A stretch of 64,000 nucleotides of DNA from Saccharobesus litoralis. GTDB lineage: Bacteria; Pseudomonadota; Gammaproteobacteria; Enterobacterales; Alteromonadaceae. The notes under the pieces were generated by a model. That model saw only the letters and a list, made by a program, of their open reading frames with translations, was not told the DNA's origin and did not search any database. The stretch's first letter is position 1. Every line of letters begins with the position of its first letter. The stretch spans positions 1,736,001-1,800,000 of the forward strand of contig NZ_CP026604.1 of NCBI RefSeq assembly GCF_003063625.1, read 5' to 3'. The translations under genes were made by a program, and so were the position numbers. Below are positions 43,495 through 52,777 of this stretch, in pieces.

Positions 43495-45297
43495 ATGAAA
43501 TTGCTTACACAAAACATTAAAAGTCTCATAGGCTGTTCGTTACTCGTTGGGTTAGCAGGGTGTAATGCTGTTGCTGATAAAAATACCTCTGCCAGTGCGC
43601 CAAAGTTGATCCCAGCACAAACGGGGAGTTTTGGTGATCAAGGCGACGGTACCTACATTAACCCTATCTTAAATGCTGATTATCCGGATTCAGATATTGA
43701 GCAAGTCGGCGACACCTACTACATGATCACATCTAAGCAGCATATGTCGCCTGGTATGCCAATTTTAGAGTCAAAAGACATGGTTAACTGGACCAACACC
43801 GGCCATGCTTTTCCTAAATTGTCATGGGCGCCAGAATATAACTGGGATCGCATGAATGGCTATTCGTTTGGTACATGGGCAGGTGATATTGCTTACCACG
43901 AAGGTAAATGGTACGTCTATCAAATTGATTACCAACACGGCCTTATGGTTACCATGGCTGACGACATTAGCGGCCCGTGGAGTGAGCCTATTATGATGCT
44001 ACCGCATGCGGAAGTATTAGATGATCCAGGGGTATATTTTGATCACGAAACGAAAAAAGCTTACGTCATCATTAATACAGGCTTAAAACATAAAAGCCCA
44101 GATAACAAAATTGAAGGTAACGAAAACTACATTTATGAAATGAGCTGGGATGGCACCAAAATCCTTGACGAAGGTAAATTAGTTTACACCGGCATGGGGG
44201 CAGAAGCGGCTAAAATCTACAAGATTGACGGCACTTGGTATATCACCATGGCGCAATGGACCATGGGTGATTACTCAACCAAGCCGGGTGTTAAAAACCC
44301 TAAAAACGACCGTAAACAGTTAATTTTGCGTTCAAAAGAAAGTATTTACGGCCCATACGAAGTTAAAACTATCTTAGAAAAAGGCAAAGAGTTTAACAAC
44401 CGTAGTGCCAGTCAAGGTGGCTTTATGACCGCACCAGATGGATCTTGGTGGTACATGCATCAGCTTATTCAAAATGACGATATTCCGTTCCAAGGTCGCC
44501 CACAATGTTTAGAGCCTGTGACTTGGGTTGATGGTTGGCCAATTATTGGTTTTGACGAAGATAATGACGGTATTGGTGAGCCACTTAAGCGTTATAAAAA
44601 GCCGATTAATGGTTATCCTATCACCGCACCTAAGAGCGATGATGATTTCTCATCAAGCAAACTCGGACCACAATGGGAATGGAACCATAACCCAAGAGAC
44701 AGCCATTGGTCGCTAACAGAACGCCCAGGTTGGTTACGATTAAAAGCTAGCAAAGTATTGCCAAACAACAGCAACCACGGCCCTAAAATCAACGAATGGA
44801 CCAATAATGATGGGTCAGATTCTGATTTTTGGCGCGCGCCAAACACCCTAAGCCAACGTATGATGGGTATCACTACCGGTACCGCAGTGGCTAAATTTGA
44901 TATTTCAGGCATGAAGCCAAATCAATTAGCCGGTTTTGTCCGTTACGGCGGAGTATTTAACCTGCTAGGTGTGGAAGTGGATGCTAATGGCAAGAAGCAT
45001 TTGTTCTACATGGATAAAATGAGTAACAAAACCAAAGGCCCAGAGATCACAGGTAACGACTTATACGTGCGTACATCAAACGCGCGTGACCAAGCTACCT
45101 ACGAGTACAGCTTTAACGGTAAAAATTACAAAGCCTTTGGCCCAAGCTTTACCATTGCTTTTGGTAAATGGACAGGCGATCGTTTAGGTTTCTTCTCGTG
45201 GAATGAACAACGCGACACTGACGCCGGACACATAGATGTTGATTGGTTTACATACGATTATGATGGTCCTAAAGCCGCTCGTATCGCTTTTAAATAA
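43495..45297 (+). CDS. Family 43 glycoside hydrolase lipoprotein
   Basis: 600 residues; lipobox VGLAGC (Cys23). The N-terminal five-bladed propeller (about 50-370) begins with the GH43 base motif NPILNADYPDSDIEQ (Asp62/65), has DDPGVYFD for the second acidic residue and GAEAAKIYKIDGTWYI in the position of the acid Glu. The C-terminal half (about 385-595) is a beta-sandwich of the GH43 C-terminal type (DDFSSSKLGPQWEWNHNP, RPGWLRL). Members cleave beta-xylosidic, arabinosidic or galactosidic bonds; the substrate here is unknown. The operon ends with a terminator. Confidence 0.88.
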   Translation: MKLLTQNIKSLIGCSLLVGLAGCNAVADKNTSASAPKLIPAQTGSFGDQGDGTYINPILNADYPDSDIEQVGDTYYMITSKQHMSPGMPILESKDMVNWTNTGHAFPKLSWAPEYNWDRMNGYSFGTWAGDIAYHEGKWYVYQIDYQHGLMVTMADDISGPWSEPIMMLPHAEVLDDPGVYFDHETKKAYVIINTGLKHKSPDNKIEGNENYIYEMSWDGTKILDEGKLVYTGMGAEAAKIYKIDGTWYITMAQWTMGDYSTKPGVKNPKNDRKQLILRSKESIYGPYEVKTILEKGKEFNNRSASQGGFMTAPDGSWWYMHQLIQNDDIPFQGRPQCLEPVTWVDGWPIIGFDEDNDGIGEPLKRYKKPINGYPITAPKSDDDFSSSKLGPQWEWNHNPRDSHWSLTERPGWLRLKASKVLPNNSNHGPKINEWTNNDGSDSDFWRAPNTLSQRMMGITTGTAVAKFDISGMKPNQLAGFVRYGGVFNLLGVEVDANGKKHLFYMDKMSNKTKGPEITGNDLYVRTSNARDQATYEYSFNGKNYKAFGPSFTIAFGKWTGDRLGFFSWNEQRDTDAGHIDVDWFTYDYDGPKAARIAFK

Positions 45298-45323
45298 ATA
45301 ACAAATATAAATCTGTAAATCTT

Positions 45324-45359
45324 AAGCCCGCCTTGATTGTTATTAAGGCTGGCTTTTTT
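45324..45359 (+). terminator. Terminator of the DUF1080-GH43 operon
   Basis: AAGCCCGCCTT...AAGGCTGGCTT with one mismatch, followed by a T-run, 27 bp after the GH43 stop. Confidence 0.85.
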
Positions 45360-45578
45360 GTACTTATAGGTGAGTATTTATTTACCAAAATGATAATTTT
45401 TTCAATATGGGATTGTCATTGCTAATCCTGTTGAGAGTGACAATACTTGAGTGAAAACAGGTAGCTAGTAACTTATAAATTAAGCTCTATAAATGTATAA
45501 ATATTGTAAATATGCTTGATTTTAAACCTTTGGCTGGTTACATAAACTGATAAAAAATAAACGTTGAAAAGGTACAGG

Positions 45579-46958
45579 ATGTATAAATTAACCATTTCAT
45601 TATTGGCTGGTGTTGGCTTGGGTTATGGCGTTGCAGTGCTGACTCAGGGAACGGGAATGACTGAATTATCAAACCCTAATGCGCCTCAACTTGATGTAAA
45701 ACCCGTTAATTTAGATAACGTTAAACGCGGCTTATCAAGCACTCACTCGCCAACGGATCCTCAATCAAAATCACCAGCTGTCTTTCAAGATGAATCTGAA
45801 GCAAAGGGCAATCAACATTCGCTGGATATTGCCGCGTCTTGGCAAGAGCAAGTTGCACTTATTCAAGCCAATACGGATTTATCTGCTGTTGATTCTCGTA
45901 TTGAAATTTTAAAACTATTGTCAGGTTTACAAAAAGAGTCGGTTAGCGCCCAACAAGATTTTTTATTAGCCAATTTACACCCTAATAGCGATGCCAGCTT
46001 ACGCGAAGCGTCTTTTCTTTTACTAAAAGACTTTGCCAAAAGACATCCAAGCTCAGCTGTTGATTTACTTAATATCATGACAGATGAGCAATTAGCTGAC
46101 AGTGGTGCAGCCATTATGCATACGCTAACGCAAAACTCGGTAGATGTGGCCTATGAATGGTTAGTTAATGCGGATCTGGATAGAGTTAAGCAAGTGGACT
46201 CCAGTAAATTTGGTCATACTTTGCGCCGTATTTTATCCGTTGCAGCGCAAGACCCTAACATAGGTAAGCAAGCTTATCAGTTCGCTAAGCAGTCTGATTT
46301 ATGGCTCAAGGCCAATCAGAAATATGCACTTAGGGATATTGCCAGCAGTTTAGCGCAGCAAGAGCCGTATTCTTTGCTCGATCAGGCCATGGCAGCAGGT
46401 AATGATAATGGACAATATGACATGATATTGGTTAGCGGGGCATTAACTGAAATTGCCAAGCAGGATGTATTATGGACCACAGACTTTTTAATTGATAACC
46501 CTAAAATAAATAATAAAGACATTAAACGGGACCTGATCCGCTCATTGACTCAAGCGGATAATCCAGAGCAGCTAAAGCAATTTTATCAAGCTATGCCAAG
46601 TCAGGATAAAGCCAATATTGCGGCTTATGCAGCGCAAGGTTATGCGCGAACCGACATGGAACAAAGTGTCGATTGGCTAAAGAAAATAGACAACCCGAAA
46701 AAACTCACCTCATCGCTTACGAGTATGTTAGTCACAGCTAAGTATAGCCAAGACATTTCTCTTAATGATCAAGTCAATATTGTTGAGCAACTATTGAATC
46801 AACATCCGCAAAATAAGGCATCTGCTTATAAACGACTTTATGCGAGTTTATCGCGTTCAGATAAAGCCCAAGCCAATGCATTAATTGAATTAGTGCCAGA
46901 TGACGAAACCAACACCCGCCAGCAATTACAAGACTTTGCTAACCGCAGAAAACGCTAG
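45579..46958 (+). CDS. Unknown helical-repeat protein with N-terminal signal anchor
   Basis: 459 residues from the ATG at 45579 (AAAAGG upstream); a TTG five codons earlier is less likely. An N-terminal hydrophobic stretch (LTISLLAGVGLGYGVAVL) is a signal peptide or anchor. The rest (about 90-455) is all-helical with units of about 33-36 residues (LADSGAAIMHTLTQNSVDVAY, ALTEIAKQDVLWTTDFLI, ANIAAYAAQGYARTDMEQSV), a HEAT- or TPR-like solenoid. I do not recognise the family. The TAG stop is inside the first unit of the repeat array. Confidence 0.65.
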   Translation: MYKLTISLLAGVGLGYGVAVLTQGTGMTELSNPNAPQLDVKPVNLDNVKRGLSSTHSPTDPQSKSPAVFQDESEAKGNQHSLDIAASWQEQVALIQANTDLSAVDSRIEILKLLSGLQKESVSAQQDFLLANLHPNSDASLREASFLLLKDFAKRHPSSAVDLLNIMTDEQLADSGAAIMHTLTQNSVDVAYEWLVNADLDRVKQVDSSKFGHTLRRILSVAAQDPNIGKQAYQFAKQSDLWLKANQKYALRDIASSLAQQEPYSLLDQAMAAGNDNGQYDMILVSGALTEIAKQDVLWTTDFLIDNPKINNKDIKRDLIRSLTQADNPEQLKQFYQAMPSQDKANIAAYAAQGYARTDMEQSVDWLKKIDNPKKLTSSLTSMLVTAKYSQDISLNDQVNIVEQLLNQHPQNKASAYKRLYASLSRSDKAQANALIELVPDDETNTRQQLQDFANRRKR

Positions 46959-47588
46959 GTTTGCCGGTGTAAAACCGGCTCCACAAGGTACATATTTGTC
47001 GGTTGAAATTTATTTCAACGAATGTGTACGTAGGGTGGATTTTATATCCACTAACCCTAACTGATTTAAGATACTCTAGGTTTGCCGGTGTAAAACCGGC
47101 CCCACAAAGTAGATGTTTTGTCGGTTGAAATTTATTTCAACAAATTTGCATGTAGGGTGGATTTTATATCCACTAACCCTAACTGATTTTAGAACCGCTA
47201 GGTTTGCCGGTGTAAAACCGGCCCCACAAGGTACATATTTGTCGGTTGAAATTTATTTCAACGAATCTGTATGTAGGGTGGATTTTATATCCACTAACCC
47301 TAACTGATTTAAGATACGCTAGGTTTGCCGGTGCAAAACCGGCCCCACAAGGTAGATGTTTTGTCGGTTGAAATTTATTTCAACGAATGTGTACGTAGGG
47401 TGGATTTTATATCCACTAACCCTAACTGATTTAAGATACTCTAGGTCTGCCGGTGTAAAACCGGCCCCACAAAGTAGATGTTTTGTCGGTTGAAATTTAT
47501 TTCAACGAATTTGCATGTAGGGTGGATTTTATATCCACTAACCCTAACTGATTTTAGAACCGCTAGGTTTGCCGGTGTAAAACCGGCC
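46955..47588 (+). repeat. Tandem array of 121-122 bp units, each with three hairpins
   Basis: Unit starts (CTAGG) lie at 46955, 47076, 47198, 47319, 47441 and 47563, so there are five full copies and a partial sixth. Each unit has hairpins GCCGGT-gtaaa-ACCGGC, GTTGAAA-ttta-TTTCAAC and GTGGAT-tttat-ATCCAC. Units alternate in variant type. The array exactly fills the space between two convergent genes and includes both stop codons. The ORF-like frames within it are not genes. Confidence 0.95.
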
Positions 47589-48302
47589 CTAAAATAACTG
47601 CCATAACAAGGGTAGTAAGATGGCGGTGGCTAACGCGTTTAGTCCCATTGCAAGACCTGAAAATGCGCCAGCAACATCGTTCACTTGCAACGCTCTGGCG
47701 GTGCCAATGCCATGGCTAGCCGTGCCTAAAGCCATACCTAATGCTGCATTATCTTTGATTTTGATTAGTTTAACTATCCAAGGCCCAAGCATAGCACCTA
47801 AAATACCGGTAAGAATAACCAATACAGCAGTTAAAGACGCTAAGCCGCCCAATTGTTCTGAAATACCCATTGCCACAGGTGCGGTTATCGATTTGGGGGC
47901 TAAAGAAACAATAGATAACAATTTTGCATCTAATAACCATGCTATGCCAATTGCACTTACCGCTGCCGTCGACGAACCTATTAATAAGCTAGCGACAATA
48001 GCGCCTGCGGATTGTTTAATACGGTTGAACTGTTTATAGAGCGGAATAGCCAAGGCTACGGTAGCAGGCCCTAATAAAAAATGGATAAATTGTGCGCCTG
48101 TAAAATAGGTGTCATAACTGGTATTGGATAGCAATAGAAAAGACACAATAACCATAATGCTAATTAACACAGGGTTGAGCAGTGGGTTGAAATTAGCTTT
48201 TTTATAGATTTTATTTGCTAAAGCAAATACCGCCATGGTCATGGTTAAATGCAATAAAGGATTAGAACTTAAATAAACCCAAACATTTTGTTGCTCAGTC
48301 AT
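47589..48302 (-). CDS. lrgB: LrgB/CidB-family membrane protein
   Basis: 237 residues, about seven transmembrane segments, with the LrgB signature SLAPKSITAPVAMGISEQLGG and GTASHGIGTARALQ. LrgB acts with LrgA in control of murein hydrolase activity or, in other bacteria, in pyruvate or glycolate export. It overlaps lrgA by 8 bp. The stop codon is built into the last repeat unit of the downstream array. Confidence 0.93.
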   Translation of the reverse strand: MTEQQNVWVYLSSNPLLHLTMTMAVFALANKIYKKANFNPLLNPVLISIMVIVSFLLLSNTSYDTYFTGAQFIHFLLGPATVALAIPLYKQFNRIKQSAGAIVASLLIGSSTAAVSAIGIAWLLDAKLLSIVSLAPKSITAPVAMGISEQLGGLASLTAVLVILTGILGAMLGPWIVKLIKIKDNAALGMALGTASHGIGTARALQVNDVAGAFSGLAMGLNALATAILLPLLWQLF

Positions 48303-48666
48303 GATGCAGTTTTCCTTTTTGCATTAATTTGTCATCTTTATTGAACATTGCCATGGAAAACGCGGTAACAATAATGGCGAGTATCGTACTAATAACGATA
48401 GCAACTGAAAGTGGCACGAGATCCGCTTTTAATAAAGATAAGTGGGTTATGACACCAACCCCAGCAGGTACAAACAGCAAAGACAAATTGCTTAATAAAA
48501 AACCACCAACACTTTCTAGTTTTTGCGGAACGCCACCTTTAATCACGAGGAACAAAAACAATAAGCCCATACCCACAACTGGACCCGGTAAGGGTGCACC
48601 AGTCGATATGACGAACAGCTCGCCCAAGAATTGGCAAAGCAAAATTAAGGTAAAATATTCAAACAT
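48295..48666 (-). CDS. lrgA: LrgA/CidA-family membrane protein
   Basis: 123 residues, four transmembrane segments, with LPGPVVGMGLLFLFLVIKGGVP and LLFVPAGVGVITHLSLL typical of LrgA/CidA (holin-like). It is the first gene of the lrgAB operon, with an 8-bp overlap to lrgB. The upstream region contains a MITE-like repeat 28 bp away. Confidence 0.93.
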   Translation of the reverse strand: MFEYFTLILLCQFLGELFVISTGAPLPGPVVGMGLLFLFLVIKGGVPQKLESVGGFLLSNLSLLFVPAGVGVITHLSLLKADLVPLSVAIVISTILAIIVTAFSMAMFNKDDKLMQKGKLHHD

Positions 48667-49047
48667 GTAAGGCCTTGTGAAATAGCGCGTAGATATAGTC
48701 TTCTCGCTCAGGTTTTATGGTTCATTGTCAGCGCTTACTCTCGACTTTGGCTCCTGCGTCGTTCTACTACCTAAATCCCTTTAGGCAGCCCCAATCACAT
48801 AGTAGAGCATATGCTCATGGGGTCTCGAAGCTTGACGGCTTCCCCTAAAACCTGATCGCTTTGACTATAGATATTTATGCAAGCAAATTATTAATTAGAG
48901 GCGCTGGATATTGATGAGTCAATCTGTATTGGCGGTATTATTTCGAATATTTATAGTCAGTGCAATCAGTCGGTTTATATTGATTGATTTGCGTCAACTG
49001 ATAGCCGAAAGAAAGAATATTCGTAAGGTGGGAAAGTTAGAAAAACA
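48667..49047. other. Intergenic region between lrgA and kdgT
   Basis: Holds MITE-like copy A (48694-48869) and about 180 bp of unremarkable sequence before the kdgT terminator; no gene I can support. Confidence 0.6.
48694..48869 (+). repeat. MITE-like element, copy A (176 bp)
   Basis: Imperfect terminal inverted repeats begin TATAGTCTTCTCGCTCAGG and end CCTGATCGCTTTGACTATA. The interior has hairpins such as ACCTAAATCCCTTTAGG and CCCCAATC...GGGG. Related copies are at 50435-50563 and 54128-54237. No coding capacity. Confidence 0.8.
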
Positions 49048-49076
49048 AAAAAGCGCTACATCATATAGCGCTTTTT
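49048..49076 (-). terminator. Terminator of kdgT
   Basis: AAAAAGCGCTA-catcata-TAGCGCTTTTT, with A/T runs on both sides; 25 bp beyond the kdgT stop on the minus strand. Confidence 0.85.
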
Positions 49077-49100
49077 AGGCAATAAGGCGGCTGTGAGCGA

Positions 49101-50105
49101 TTAGTGGCTCATTTCCACACTTTCAGTATCGATAGCACCATCGTTATCAACTTGTGATGGATCGCCATATCGCTTGAAGTACATAGAGGTAATAATAGGG
49201 ACCAAAATAGAAGTTACGATCACACTTGTCGCGATCAATGCTGTTGCACTTTGCGCCGCGACAGCGAATTTAGGTTCGATGGCGGCAATAGCAGCAGGGT
49301 TAGCAATAGCGGCCCCCGCGGTAGAAGACGCAGCGACACCCGCTGTTCCGTTACCTTTACCAATCCAACGGTCAGCAAAAATCAGCGGAATACCTGTAAT
49401 AACAATAACGGCAACACCTAATAAAATACCGAGTAAACCTGTATCAAAAATAACACCTAAGTTAATGGTGTTACCTAAGGCGAAACCAACAAATGGGATC
49501 ATGATTGCACTGGCTCGACTAAAAAACTCGCGCAGACTAACGTCCAAGTTACCTAAAATAAAACCAGCAAGGAACGGCAATACCGCACCCACAAAGTGAT
49601 GTAATTCGAATGTAGCGGCGCCGACTGAACCTAAAATTAGCATAGTCATAAGAGGGCCAGATTCTAAAGACATTAAAATAAAGGCGCCAGATTCTTCTTT
49701 TGAACCGTACTGGTTCATTAAACTGGCGTATAGGCCTCCATTAGTCATATCCATTGCCGAAACAATAGCAAGAGTTGATAAACCAGCAAATAAACCGGCT
49801 TCAATTCCGTGTTCAGGTAATAATGAGGCAGCAATAAGCGCAACAATCCAAGCAGTACCAATTTTAGTGACAACTAAAGTACCGGACTTACGTAACACGG
49901 TTCCAGTTGAACTTAGGTCGATGCTAGCGCCTATACAGAAAAACCAGACCGCAAGAATAGGTAAAATCCCAGTCATGATCCCTTTGGTGAATCCACCAAA
50001 ATAATCCGCAGAATCCGGTGCTAAAGTGTTAATTACTGCGCCTAAAAATAGAGGGACTAACATCATACCGCCAGGTACACGTTCTACAGCTTGTTTTATC
50101 TTCAT
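49101..50105 (-). CDS. kdgT: 2-keto-3-deoxygluconate permease
   Basis: 334 residues, about ten transmembrane segments, with the KdgT hallmarks [47 protein letters not shown] and [18 protein letters not shown]. It imports 2-keto-3-deoxygluconate by proton symport. Such keto-deoxy sugars arise from alginate or pectin breakdown, and 2-keto-3-deoxygalactonate arises from 3,6-anhydrogalactose of agar, so either source would suit this strain. It stands alone, bracketed by two direct copies of the MITE-like repeat. Confidence 0.93.
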   Translation of the reverse strand: MKIKQAVERVPGGMMLVPLFLGAVINTLAPDSADYFGGFTKGIMTGILPILAVWFFCIGASIDLSSTGTVLRKSGTLVVTKIGTAWIVALIAASLLPEHGIEAGLFAGLSTLAIVSAMDMTNGGLYASLMNQYGSKEESGAFILMSLESGPLMTMLILGSVGAATFELHHFVGAVLPFLAGFILGNLDVSLREFFSRASAIMIPFVGFALGNTINLGVIFDTGLLGILLGVAVIVITGIPLIFADRWIGKGNGTAGVAASSTAGAAIANPAAIAAIEPKFAVAAQSATALIATSVIVTSILVPIITSMYFKRYGDPSQVDNDGAIDTESVEMSH

Positions 50106-50651
50106 TGTTTTCTCTTTATCGTTAACTTGACCTAAGGAGCAAAACGGTTATTTCGCCATTTGCTCCAGTGAATTAAGTTCTACTTAAGATAATCGCATGC
50201 AATTAAAATACAATCCAGTCAAAAATGTTAATAAATAGTCATAAATAATCACAAATGTGTTTTGAAAAGTCATTGTTGGTTATAGAAAAAGGTTGTGAAT
50301 GGGTGATTATTTTTAATAATTATAAGGGTTTACATAGATATGTTAGTTCCATATTTTAAACTTCATCTGATTTTTAATGATTTGTATTTTGGTAAATATA
50401 TTGTAAAAGATTAAATCTGATTGTATTTTGCAGGTATAGTCTTCTCACTCAGATTTTATGGTTCATTGTCTGCGCTTACTCGCCCCAATCACATAATAGA
50501 GCATATGCTCATGGGGTCTCAAAGCTTGACGGCTTCCCCTAAAACCTGATCGCTTTGACTATATTTTGTCGATTGGTCTGATTTAGCGGGTTTTCAATAT
50601 GACAATATTGCTTAAAGACAAAGCCAACGTACTCAATAAGAGGGAACTTAC
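50106..50651. other. Intergenic region between kdgT and the Sel1 gene
   Basis: Divergent promoters, very AT-rich from 50200 to 50430, then MITE-like copy B at 50435-50563. No gene seen. Confidence 0.6.
50435..50563 (+). repeat. MITE-like element, copy B (129 bp)
   Basis: Same ends and order as copy A but lacking 47 bp of its interior (the part around CTACCTAAATCCCTTTAGG). Same orientation as copy A, so the two form direct repeats around kdgT. Confidence 0.8.
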
Positions 50652-52106
50652 ATGTTAAGTAAACCATATAAATCTTTAATTTTACTTGCTGCCATTTATT
50701 GTATTGGTTCAGCAAATGCCTCCATTTTTAAAGCGGATAAACATTACACGAGCAAGGAATACGAATTAGCGAAAAAAGGCTATTTAAACGCAGCTAAAGT
50801 AGGCAACCCACATGCATATTATCAACTTGGCCAAATGTATCGTCAGGGGCAAGGGGTAAAACCTGATTTGCTAAACGCCTTAATTTACTTTGCATTAGCA
50901 GAAGAATACGATTTTCATTCCTCGCAAAAAATACTAAATCAATTGCTAGAAAGTTTTACAGAAATTGAACGGCAGAAAATTATAGCCATCCTTGATGATT
51001 ACAAACGCAACAATGGCAAAAGCCAGATTGAGCAAAAGTATTATCCTGAACTCATCGTAGCAAACCTGCAAAAGAAAGTGCTATTCGACGGTGAGTCTAA
51101 GTTGAAAACGCGCTTTTATGCAGATGAATATGATGCCGAAAATGAAATGTTAAATGCATCAGACTTTGGTTTTGATGATGAGGAATCAAATGACTTGTAT
51201 GGCATTGTTTCGACTCCGAAACTACCTTATCTCATTGTTGACAACGACATTGGCCGTGACGGCTCGGTTAGATATGTGTCTGAAGTGCAAAAGAGTGGTT
51301 CCGTGACTTCTATTATTAAACAATACAAATTGTTTGCCGGTCCCAAGCCAACATTCGATGGTAAACCGGTAGAATTTGTTAATAGGGTGTCGATGGGCGC
51401 CGCTAATTTTGACCGGTTTGCCTTGATCCGAGAAAACGAGAAATTATATGGTGCCATTCTTAGAGCCAAGAAAAAACTGGTTAAAGACCAATCTCTTAAA
51501 AGCCAGTATGAGCTAGCGATGGCTTTGCAAAACTTCCCTTGGTTGGAGCAAGAAGAAGGAGAGGTTGAAAAACGATTATTGGATTTATCTAAACAAGGCC
51601 ACCCCAGTGCTATGTTTGAATATGGTGCTAAGTTGTATCGTGAACAGCGCGATTTAGACAGTGCGGTTAAATGGATATCAAGAGCCAGCAGTTACGGATT
51701 GGCTCGCGCTGAGTATCGTTTAGGTAAATTACTCACAACTAGCCCTTGGGTTAAACAAGACGAGAAAAAAGCGTTATTTTGGTTTGAATCGGCAATGGTA
51801 AAAGATCATATTGCCGCGACCATTAAAGTTATCGAATTAAAATTATTAGCAAAAGATAAATCGCTACATGATCTGGATACAGCGATTAAATTACTGGAAA
51901 AAATAGAAAGTTCGCAAACCAGTAATCCAGAATATTTTTATCTTTTATCCTTGTCGCATATTGATCGAAAAAATCGTGATTACACTCAGGTGATCGCTAA
52001 TTTGGAACACGCCATCACTTTGGCATCGCGTTTTGATTGGGATGTAGCTGAATGGGAGTCGTTACTGGGTAGATTAACACAAGGCACAGTTTATATTACG
52101 GAGTAG
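50652..52106 (+). CDS. Secreted Sel1-repeat protein
   Basis: 484 residues; signal peptide MLSKPYKSLILLAAIYCIGSANA. Sel1/TPR-like repeats are visible near the N terminus (AAKVGNPHAYYQLGQMYRQGQGV, residues about 46-70) and the C-terminal half (GHPSAMFEYGAKLYREQ, GLARAEYRLGKLLTTSPWV), separated by a beta-rich region (about 135-280, including PYLIVDNDIGRDGSVRYVSEV). Sel1 repeats mediate protein contacts. It is probably periplasmic. It stands alone and its role is unknown. Confidence 0.8.
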   Translation: MLSKPYKSLILLAAIYCIGSANASIFKADKHYTSKEYELAKKGYLNAAKVGNPHAYYQLGQMYRQGQGVKPDLLNALIYFALAEEYDFHSSQKILNQLLESFTEIERQKIIAILDDYKRNNGKSQIEQKYYPELIVANLQKKVLFDGESKLKTRFYADEYDAENEMLNASDFGFDDEESNDLYGIVSTPKLPYLIVDNDIGRDGSVRYVSEVQKSGSVTSIIKQYKLFAGPKPTFDGKPVEFVNRVSMGAANFDRFALIRENEKLYGAILRAKKKLVKDQSLKSQYELAMALQNFPWLEQEEGEVEKRLLDLSKQGHPSAMFEYGAKLYREQRDLDSAVKWISRASSYGLARAEYRLGKLLTTSPWVKQDEKKALFWFESAMVKDHIAATIKVIELKLLAKDKSLHDLDTAIKLLEKIESSQTSNPEYFYLLSLSHIDRKNRDYTQVIANLEHAITLASRFDWDVAEWESLLGRLTQGTVYITE

Positions 52107-52432
52107 GGCGTTGGAACAAAAGTTGGCCGATATTTAAAGCCATGTGATCCACCCTCATTAACTTAAATAAACCCCCTTTACACAAGGATAGACGTTATCA
52201 CTCTATAGCTAGAGACAAGATACAAGGGGGTATTTCACATCGACAATAGCCGCCAAACTTTTCTCCTGTAGGCGAGCATTTATGCCAATGTCGTTAACTT
52301 AAGCCAACGTAGGTTGGTGCTTGCTTATATGGATATAAGTAGCTGGGATTTGTCTGGAACAAAAATCCCTAGAGCTTGCGAAGCCCAACACAAGCCGCGG
52401 TTTTGTTGGGCTTCATTCTTCAGCCCAACCTT
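52107..52432. other. Intergenic region left of the IS110-type element
   Basis: Contains a half copy of the palindromic repeat (52268-52302) and a strong hairpin AAGCCCAACA...TGTTGGGCTT (52381-52413). The short frame at 52314-52505 is not a gene. Confidence 0.6.
52268..52302 (+). repeat. Palindromic intergenic repeat, half copy 2
   Basis: GTAGGCGAGCATTTATGCCAATG followed by TCGTTAACTTAA: the left arm of the family seen at 3203-3290. The matching right arm is found at 53991-54058, on the other side of the IS110-type element. Confidence 0.6.
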
Positions 52433-52445
52433 CTATGAAGGACAG

Positions 52446-52777
52446 GAAGTCAATACCCAACCTTTAATTTATAAAAATCTCTTATGCTCTTTCTTCAAAC
52501 CATAAGCTTTTTCCCATTTTTGAAGTTAATCAATTGCCCAGATTAATTTATTCGTGCTACTCAACATCAAGTGTGAGCGCAACCACCTTCTATCCGTTCC
52601 AGCCCTAAGCTGGCTACCTCAAACTGCATTCGTATGTGCAGTGAAATCTGGTTGAAGGTGCCCCTTCTACAAAAACGGTCAAGCTTGGCTTACCAAGGTT
52701 GGGCACGAGCACCTTCTCACAATCGTTAACGTTAATTCCTTATGTGTTTGTTGTCATTTGTGACTGCCTCTGTGCAA
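52446..52777 (-). ncRNA. Candidate guide (bridge/seek) RNA region of the IS1111-like element
   Basis: About 330 bp without a coding frame between the transposase stop and the right-end repeat. It is rich in hairpins (CCAGC-cctaa-GCTGG, CTTGG-ctta-CCAAG, GCATTCGTATGTGC). In IS1111-group elements a structured RNA that directs target choice is encoded in this 3' region. Assignment is by position and structure only. Confidence 0.45.

Noticed and set aside
47113-47307. Open frame inside the tandem array
   Set aside because: It is read entirely through repeat units and their palindromes, with no ribosome binding site and no protein-like composition.
46955-47588. Possible CRISPR array
   Set aside because: Units are contiguous 121-122 bp near-identical copies with no unique spacers, and no cas genes are present.
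52314-52505. Small ORF before the IS110-type element
   Set aside because: It spans a strong hairpin and the IS inverted repeat; no ribosome binding site or homology seen.
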